Shown here: positions 15,339 to 19,224 of the stretch, piece by piece
Layout: every line of letters begins with the position of its first letter
How positions within the stretch are numbered: position 1 is the first letter of the stretch
From: Armatimonadota bacterium
GTDB lineage: Bacteria; Sysuimicrobiota; Sysuimicrobiia; Sysuimicrobiales; VGFF01
Reading direction: 5' to 3'
DNA: 19,224 bases
NCBI GenBank assembly: GCA_016868955.1
Contig: VGFF01000031.1
Span: forward strand, 1 to 19,224
Position numbers and translations under genes: made by a program
Notes under the pieces: generated by a model
Told to the model about the DNA's origin: nothing
Databases searched by the model: none
What the model saw: the letters and a program-made list of their open reading frames with translations, nothing else

Positions 15339-16790
15339 TCATCGATCGATCGCCTCCGCAGCACGACCGATCCCGCGCAGCATCCCACCGAACACGAGTT
15401 GGTGCAACGGCCACACGCCGTACCAGTAGGCTAGCCCGAGAAGCCCAAGGGGATCGAACGTGGCCGTCTGGCGCAGCCGGGATTCGCTCCCGTGCGCTTC
15501 CACCTCGAACTCCAGCCACGCCCGTCCCGGCAACTTCATCTCGGACGCCAAACGCAATCGCTTTCCCGGCTCGACGACCTCGACGCGCCAACAGTCGACC
15601 GTGTCGCCAGTTTGCACGTGTCGCGGATCGCGGCGTCCTCGGCGCATGCCGACGCCGCCGAGCAGCAGATCCAGCCAGCCGCGCAGGGTCCAAAGCCAGT
15701 CGGCGCAATACCACCCCGTCGCGCCACCGAGTCGCTCGACGGCTTCGAACACCGCCGCCGGCGCGGCCGTCACACTTGTCGAACGCGAATCGACGAGCCG
15801 GTTGCCGAACCGCGTCCCGCCCCACGACTGGACCTCGCCGGCGGCGGACAGCGCGTCCGACCACCGCGTCTGCGCGAAGCTCGCGTCCTCGTTTCGCAGC
15901 GCGCTCGCGATCGCTTCGCGCACGCCCATCGGCTGGATCGGAAACAGGCGTCTCGCAGCGTCGTCCCGAACCACCGTGGGGTGACGCACGCTGTCAATCA
16001 ACTTGCGCCCGACGCGGGCGTACAGCGGCGTGACCAAGCCGAGCCAGAGGCTGGAGAGCCGCGGCGTCAGCAGGGGAAGGGAGATCATCCATCGCCGCAG
16101 CCCGCGCTGCCGCGCGTATTCCCGCATCAGGTCGCCATACGACACCTGATCCGGTCCGCCAATCTCGACGGTGAGGTTGCGATCGCCGGTCTCGACCGTC
16201 AGCCCCGCGCGCATGTAGTCCAGCACGTCGCCGATCGCGATGGGTTGCGCGGTAATCCGTACCCACCGAGGCGTCACCATGACCGGCAGCCGCTCGACCA
16301 GCGCGCGAATCATCTCGAACGACAGGCTGCCCGAGCCGATGATGATCGACGCGCGCAGCTCGATCACCGGCACGCCCTGCGCGCGCAGCCGCTCGCCGAC
16401 CTCGTGCCGGCTGCGCAGGTGCGCCGACAAAGATGCGTCCTCCTCGCCCAGGCCGCCGAGATAGAGGATCCGCCGTACGCCCGCCGCGCGCGCCGCGGCG
16501 GCGAAGTTGTCGGCGGCAGCGCGATCCTGCACTTCGAAGTCGTCGGTCGTCCCCATCGAGTGAACCAGATAGTAGGCAGCGTCGACGCCCAGCATGGCCG
16601 CGGAAAGGGATGCCGCATCGAGCACGTCGCCGCGCACGATCTCAACGCTCTCCGGCACGCGCGCGGCCAAGCGTTCCGGCTGCCGCGCCAAGCACCGCAC
16701 GCGCCAGCCGTCGGCGAGCAGCAGCGGCAGCAACCGGCCGCCGACGTAGCCGGTCGCTCCCGTCACGAGAACGATCTTGTCAGTGAGCAT
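15339..16790 (-). CDS. SDR-family oxidoreductase with C-terminal DUF2867 domain
   Basis: The 483-aa protein has two parts. The N-terminal atypical short-chain dehydrogenase domain begins LVTGATGYVGGRLLPLLL (dinucleotide-binding loop, residues 9-18) and continues with the NmrA-like order YYLVHSMGTTDDFEVQDR, RILYLGGLGEEDASLSAHL and VIELRASIIIGSGSLSFEMI. The C-terminal part (about 340-480) matches DUF2867, with FDPLGLLGLAYWYGVWPLHQ and FGGMLRGIG at the end. Start ATG 16790 is preferred, because the NAD motif then falls at the usual place; a GTG at 16823 would add 11 unconserved residues. It follows the NmrA-like gene by 45 nt and precedes the methyltransferase. The substrate is unknown; family members are annotated as NAD(P)H-binding proteins and many are membrane-associated. 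Confidence 0.92.
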   Translation of the reverse strand: MLTDKIVLVTGATGYVGGRLLPLLLADGWRVRCLARQPERLAARVPESVEIVRGDVLDAASLSAAMLGVDAAYYLVHSMGTTDDFEVQDRAAADNFAAAARAAGVRRILYLGGLGEEDASLSAHLRSRHEVGERLRAQGVPVIELRASIIIGSGSLSFEMIRALVERLPVMVTPRWVRITAQPIAIGDVLDYMRAGLTVETGDRNLTVEIGGPDQVSYGDLMREYARQRGLRRWMISLPLLTPRLSSLWLGLVTPLYARVGRKLIDSVRHPTVVRDDAARRLFPIQPMGVREAIASALRNEDASFAQTRWSDALSAAGEVQSWGGTRFGNRLVDSRSTSVTAAPAAVFEAVERLGGATGWYCADWLWTLRGWLDLLLGGVGMRRGRRDPRHVQTGDTVDCWRVEVVEPGKRLRLASEMKLPGRAWLEFEVEAHGSESRLRQTATFDPLGLLGLAYWYGVWPLHQLVFGGMLRGIGRAAEAIDR

Positions 16791-16835
16791 GGGAGCGTTC
16801 TTCTCGAAAGGAGTCCACTTCACCCCGCGGGACCT

Positions 16836-17807
16836 TCAGGTCGCGGGCAGTTCGCCAGACGCGACCAGCGCGTTGCGCCGCGCGGAGACGAACGGCTCGA
16901 TGGTTTCGATGAATAGCTGGGGAAGCGGCGTCCCGATGAACTCCGGCAGGAACGTCCCGTTCCAGTTCGCGAACAGCGACATGCCCTCCGCGCCCTCGCT
17001 GCAAGCCACGCCAATCGCGGCGCTGCACTTGAGACGACCCGGCGGCTGCTGCGCGTAGATCGCTTTCCATTGTTCTGATGTCAAGTCGTTGCGCGCCACC
17101 TTGCGACCCAGCGCGCTCTCCCGGATCGCCAGCAACTCATCCCAGGAGCAATACGCGGTCGCGGAGACGGGACAGATCGCGTTGCGCGAGAGCGGATGAG
17201 ATAGCACGTGCGGGATGATGCGGCCGACGTCGCGGCCGGTCGACCACGAAACCTTCCGATCGAGATCCCCCATGACGCGCACCGGTTCGAGCATGTAGTA
17301 CTCGGGCCAGAGTCCCGCCGGGATGATCGTGACGTCGAGGCCGGCAAGCTCGATGACGCGACGTATGAACGCCTTCTGGCGCGCCCATGTGCGATGAACC
17401 GTGTCCGTTGGACAGAACTGCTCGAACTCGCAGATCGCGCCACATTCGGAGAGCACGAACCGCTCCACGCAGGCTTCTTTGGCCGCCCAGATCAGCGGAT
17501 ACTGTGCTTCGGTGCCGCCCGTGGGCACGCACGACACTAGGTAGTCGGTGCCTTGCAGCACGGACATGAGCTCCGTGTGGTTCGTCGCGTCGACTTCCGT
17601 GATCGCGACCCCGCTGTCGCGCCACCCTGCTTGGAGCCGCTGCTTGTCATCCGCGTCGCGCGCGACACCGGATGTGATCTTCTCCGCTTGTCCGGACTTG
17701 CGTGCGAGCACCCGTACATTGACCGTCCCCAGGCGAATCATTTCCTCGACGCACGCCCTGCCAGCGGTGCCGGTGGCCGCGAAAACGGTGACGGTCTTCT
17801 TGGTCAT
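16836..17807 (-). CDS. NmrA-like NAD(P)-binding family protein
   Basis: The 323-aa protein starts MTKKTVTVFAATGTAGRACV, a dinucleotide-binding loop of the NmrA/isoflavone-reductase group, and continues with VDATNHTELMSVLQGTDYLV, YPLIWAAKEACVERFVLSE and LAGLDVTIIPAGLWPEYYM. ATG 17807 is chosen for a good GAGGGAG upstream and because the coding pattern begins there; a frame extension to 17894 is rich in Arg and lies over the DHFR-family end. Such proteins are either reductases or NADP-sensing regulators, and the sequence does not decide between these. It is followed 45 nt later by the SDR/DUF2867 gene, so two related Rossmann proteins may be co-expressed. Confidence 0.88.
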   Translation of the reverse strand: MTKKTVTVFAATGTAGRACVEEMIRLGTVNVRVLARKSGQAEKITSGVARDADDKQRLQAGWRDSGVAITEVDATNHTELMSVLQGTDYLVSCVPTGGTEAQYPLIWAAKEACVERFVLSECGAICEFEQFCPTDTVHRTWARQKAFIRRVIELAGLDVTIIPAGLWPEYYMLEPVRVMGDLDRKVSWSTGRDVGRIIPHVLSHPLSRNAICPVSATAYCSWDELLAIRESALGRKVARNDLTSEQWKAIYAQQPPGRLKCSAAIGVACSEGAEGMSLFANWNGTFLPEFIGTPLPQLFIETIEPFVSARRNALVASGELPAT

Positions 17808-17823
17808 GCTTGCGCTCCCTCTG

Positions 17824-17865
17824 CGCCGCGTGCGGCGGGTCTTCGCTCGGGCCGGCGGAGCCGGC
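17824..17865. other. Two GC-rich hairpins between the DHFR-family and NmrA-like genes
   Basis: CGCCG (17824-17828) pairs with CGGCG (17833-17837), and GCCGGC (17851-17856) pairs with GCCGGC (17860-17865) around GGA. They fall in the 70-nt gap, close before the NmrA-like start. They could attenuate transcription or only reflect high GC; no T-run follows in the direction of the genes. Confidence 0.3.
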
Positions 17866-17877
17866 TGCTTCTTATGC

Positions 17878-18435
17878 CTACCTTCGCGGCTCATACCGCA
17901 GTGCGACTGCCTCGGAGGCGAGCTCGAGCCGGTTCACGAGCTTCAAGTCGACATGCTTCGATAATTCCGAGAACAACGTCGGCCCATGGCCCGCACTCCT
18001 AGGATGCACCAGGAACTCGTACTCGTCGATCATTCCCAGCTCCGCCAACGCCAGCGGGAGAGTCACGCCGACGACGAACAGGCCCTTACCCGGCTCTCGC
18101 TTGAGTTGCTGGACGGTCTGCCCCGGATCCCGGCGCACGAGCTCCGCGTTCCAGTCGACCTGATGTAGGGTGCTCGACACGACGTATTTCTTCTTCGCGT
18201 CGATCGTCCGGGCGACGGGTTCCATCTAGTCTGCCTTCCAATCTGGCCTTACTCCCGTCGCCGGCAGCCGCCACGCTGCCTCCATCATTTCGCACGTCAC
18301 CCGGCCAAACCGGCGGGCGTCATCTTGTGCAAGGCTCTCGGCCCAGAAACGATGCAACTCTTCGTCCGCAATCCCTGCGCGATGATTGCAGCATCCGTCC
18401 AAGGTGATGTTGATGGCATACCGAAGGGGTCGCAT
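17878..18435 (-). pseudogene. RibD/dihydrofolate reductase-family protein interrupted by an in-frame TAG
   Basis: A 186-codon frame from ATG 18435 to 17878 has the length and order of the small DHFR/RibD C-terminal-domain family: YAINITLDGCCNHRAGIADE, RFGRVTCEMMEAAWRLP, then KKYVVSSTLHQVDWNAELV, GKGLFVVGVTLPLALAELGM and DEYEFLVHPRSAGHGPTLF. TAG at 18226-18228 splits it after WKAD. The next codon opens MEPVARTID in the same frame. Relatives commonly have a Trp-Met pair there, so the stop fits a TGG-to-TAG change. An ATG directly after the stop could restart the C-terminal 115 residues, but no ribosome binding site serves it. No Shine-Dalgarno is seen at 18435 either. The original enzyme would reduce a folate- or pterin-like substrate with NADPH, by family. 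Confidence 0.85.
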
Positions 18436-18477
18436 GACGTAAGACTAGCGGATATTGCCGATCGTGTTCTTAGCCTT

Positions 18478-18759
18478 TTAGTGCCTGGTCTTCAGTACGT
18501 TCGACACGGACGTAAACACAGTGCTTTGACGCTGCATCGCGAGCTGCATCTTCAGTAATTGCGAATCTGCCTTCAACGATTTCGTAGGCCGCGTGCTTCC
18601 GCGACTAGCGGCCATTCGAAGTGCACGGTTCGCGATCGCCATGGCCCGCTCGTGCGCTGCTTCGAGTTGTTTGTGAGCGTTCCGCGCGTCCTCGAGAGCC
18701 TTCGCGAGTTGCTGAAGCTGGGACGCAAGCGACAACTCAGATTGGCGTTTGGCAGCCAT
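18478..18759 (-). CDS. Small hypothetical coiled-coil protein (93 aa)
   Basis: The 93-aa product starts MAAKRQSELSLASQLQQLAK and is almost wholly helical, with a heptad-like stretch QLAKALEDARNAHKQLEAAH followed by ERAMAIANRALRMAAS and a basic tail. ATG 18759 is favoured by GGAGG only 5 nt upstream; an upstream frame to 18885 lies mostly over the DUF2442 gene. It has no membrane segment, signal peptide or Cys/His motif. The gene follows the DUF2442 gene by 79 nt and precedes the DHFR-family start by 42 nt, all on the minus strand. I do not recognise a family. The coiled coil suggests self-association or a partner protein. Confidence 0.7.
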   Translation of the reverse strand: MAAKRQSELSLASQLQQLAKALEDARNAHKQLEAAHERAMAIANRALRMAASRGSTRPTKSLKADSQLLKMQLAMQRQSTVFTSVSNVLKTRH

Positions 18760-18838
18760 GTCTACCTCCGAGAGCAAGTGCGCGGCCGGATGAGTTGCAT
18801 CAGCGGAGATGCCAAGCGTCGTCCGCGGCCTGCCGCTG

Positions 18839-19120
18839 TTAGGATGCTCCCCTGGCGCGGGTTCCGGCGAGAAGGCCTTCGACATTCAGGTCCTCATATG
18901 CATCGGGCCAATGAATGCCATCGCCATCTCCGAGAAGTTCCCAGTTGCTCCTTGCCGCCACCGTTGCATGAAGAAGGCATGGGAACCACACCAATGGCAC
19001 TACAATGACCCGTCCGTCCGCTAGACCAACCGTTAGCGTGTCATCAGAGACCGCTACTGTGCGCGCCAGTGGACGAACCTTAATTGGAGAAGTATGAAGT
19101 TGACCCGATGTCGTGGACAC
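18839..19120 (-). CDS. DUF2442 domain-containing protein, 5' end replaced by IS terminus
   Basis: The protein shows the DUF2442 core TVAVSDDTLTVGLADGRVIV, VPLVWFPCLLHATVAARSNW and GDGIHWPDAYEDLNVEGLLA, which is nearly the entire domain. The function is unknown; the domain is often linked with DUF4160 proteins in toxin-antitoxin-like pairs, though no DUF4160 gene is here. The first possible start is GTG 19120, but bases from about 19102 upward look like the end of an IS3-type element. The first six or seven residues (MSTTSGQ) would therefore be encoded by IS sequence. The original start codon appears to be lost, and no ATG, GTG or TTG occurs in the native N-terminal part. Translation, if any, would depend on the IS-derived start. 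Confidence 0.78.
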   Translation of the reverse strand: MSTTSGQLHTSPIKVRPLARTVAVSDDTLTVGLADGRVIVVPLVWFPCLLHATVAARSNWELLGDGDGIHWPDAYEDLNVEGLLAGTRARGAS

Positions 19121-19224
19121 CTGATCGTTTGGGGTAGCCCCCAGGAAGGGGGTCTGCGATGGGTCCAGGCAAGAAGCCGTACCCCAAGGAGTTCCGATCG
19201 GAAGCGGTCCGGCTGGTCAAAGAG
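19102..19224 (+). mobile_element. Left end of an IS3-family insertion sequence, cut by window end
   Basis: The element probably begins near 19102 with TGACCCGATGTCGTGGACAC, a TG-starting terminus of the kind bordering IS3-family elements, 57 nt before a transposase start. The boundary is inferred from where the DUF2442 coding pattern stops. The other inverted repeat and the target duplication lie outside the window. Confidence 0.7.
19159..19224 (+). CDS. IS3-family transposase OrfA, N-terminal fragment (continues past window)
   Basis: Twenty-two codons from ATG 19159 give MGPGKKPYPKEFRSEAVRLV, the standard opening of IS3/IS911 OrfA helix-turn-helix proteins (xYPxEFRxEAVRLV). A strong purine-rich ribosome binding site, AGGAAGGGGG, lies 6 nt upstream. 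The rest of the gene and the expected OrfB with its frameshift site are beyond the window. It would bind the element ends and start transposition. Confidence 0.88.
   Translation, partial: MGPGKKPYPKEFRSEAVRLVKE

Noticed and set aside
15492..16916. 474-codon plus-strand frame
   Set aside because: It is antisense to the SDR/DUF2867 gene, composed largely of Arg, Ala, Asp and Gln without motifs.
1..19224. Genome-wide recoding of TAG (for example as Trp or pyrrolysine)
   Set aside because: TAG is the normal stop of several healthy genes here (thiolase, crotonase, AtuA-type small domain, carboxylase beta, biotin carrier), each followed within a few bases by the next start, and one broken gene uses TAA and TGA as well.
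1..19224. tRNA, rRNA, CRISPR array or riboswitch
   Set aside because: No cloverleaf, rRNA-like conserved stretch, regularly spaced repeat or recognisable riboswitch core was seen on either strand.

Overview
The window is GC-rich (roughly two thirds GC by eye). Codons strongly prefer G or C at the third position, and genes are packed with 1 to 10 nt gaps or 4-nt stop/start overlaps. It looks like a chromosomal segment of an aerobic, probably soil-type bacterium. An LLM-class (F420-type) oxidoreductase, an AtuA-family pair and a stand-alone BioY would fit lineages such as Rokubacteria, Binatota, Chloroflexota or Actinobacteria. I cannot place it further from sequence alone.

Region 1 (1-12162, + strand) is one long acyl-CoA metabolism operon, or two adjacent ones. 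It holds the 3' part of a thiolase, an AtuA-family protein, a crotonase, a MaoC-type hydratase, a separately encoded AtuA C-terminal-type domain, and an acyl-CoA carboxylase beta subunit. These are followed by E1-alpha, E1-beta and E2 of a branched-chain 2-oxoacid dehydrogenase type complex, an LLM oxidoreductase, a DUF1801 protein, a minimal biotin carrier protein, biotin carboxylase, and the biotin transporter BioY. Together they suggest a route from a branched 2-oxoacid to an acyl-CoA, then biotin-dependent carboxylation, hydration and thiolysis. This is similar in logic to leucine (liu) or acyclic terpene (atu) degradation. No E3 and no acyl-CoA dehydrogenase lie in the window. A 12-bp hairpin 18 nt after bioY closes the operon.

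Region 2 (12242-14837) is a graveyard of broken genes: a secreted protein (- strand) cut by an in-frame TAG, the 3' end of a heavy-metal P-type ATPase with TAG at an expected Trp, and a full-length Fic-family gene with three in-frame stops and Asn in place of the catalytic His. The breaks inside the readable coding are single nonsense codons, not frameshifts.

Region 3 (14866-19120, - strand) is a run of co-oriented genes. Listed in coordinate order they are an isoprenylcysteine-type methyltransferase (with a likely 1-nt frameshift at its start), an SDR with a DUF2867 domain, an NmrA-like protein, a RibD/DHFR-family gene cut by an in-frame TAG, a small coiled-coil protein, and a DUF2442 protein. 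The DUF2442 gene's 5' end is replaced by the terminus of an IS3-type element, whose transposase gene starts at 19159 and runs off the window.

The most unusual points are the operon's gene combination (split AtuA, split carboxylase, BCKDH-type complex, BioY) and the cluster of nonsense-only gene breaks between 12.3 and 18.3 kb.
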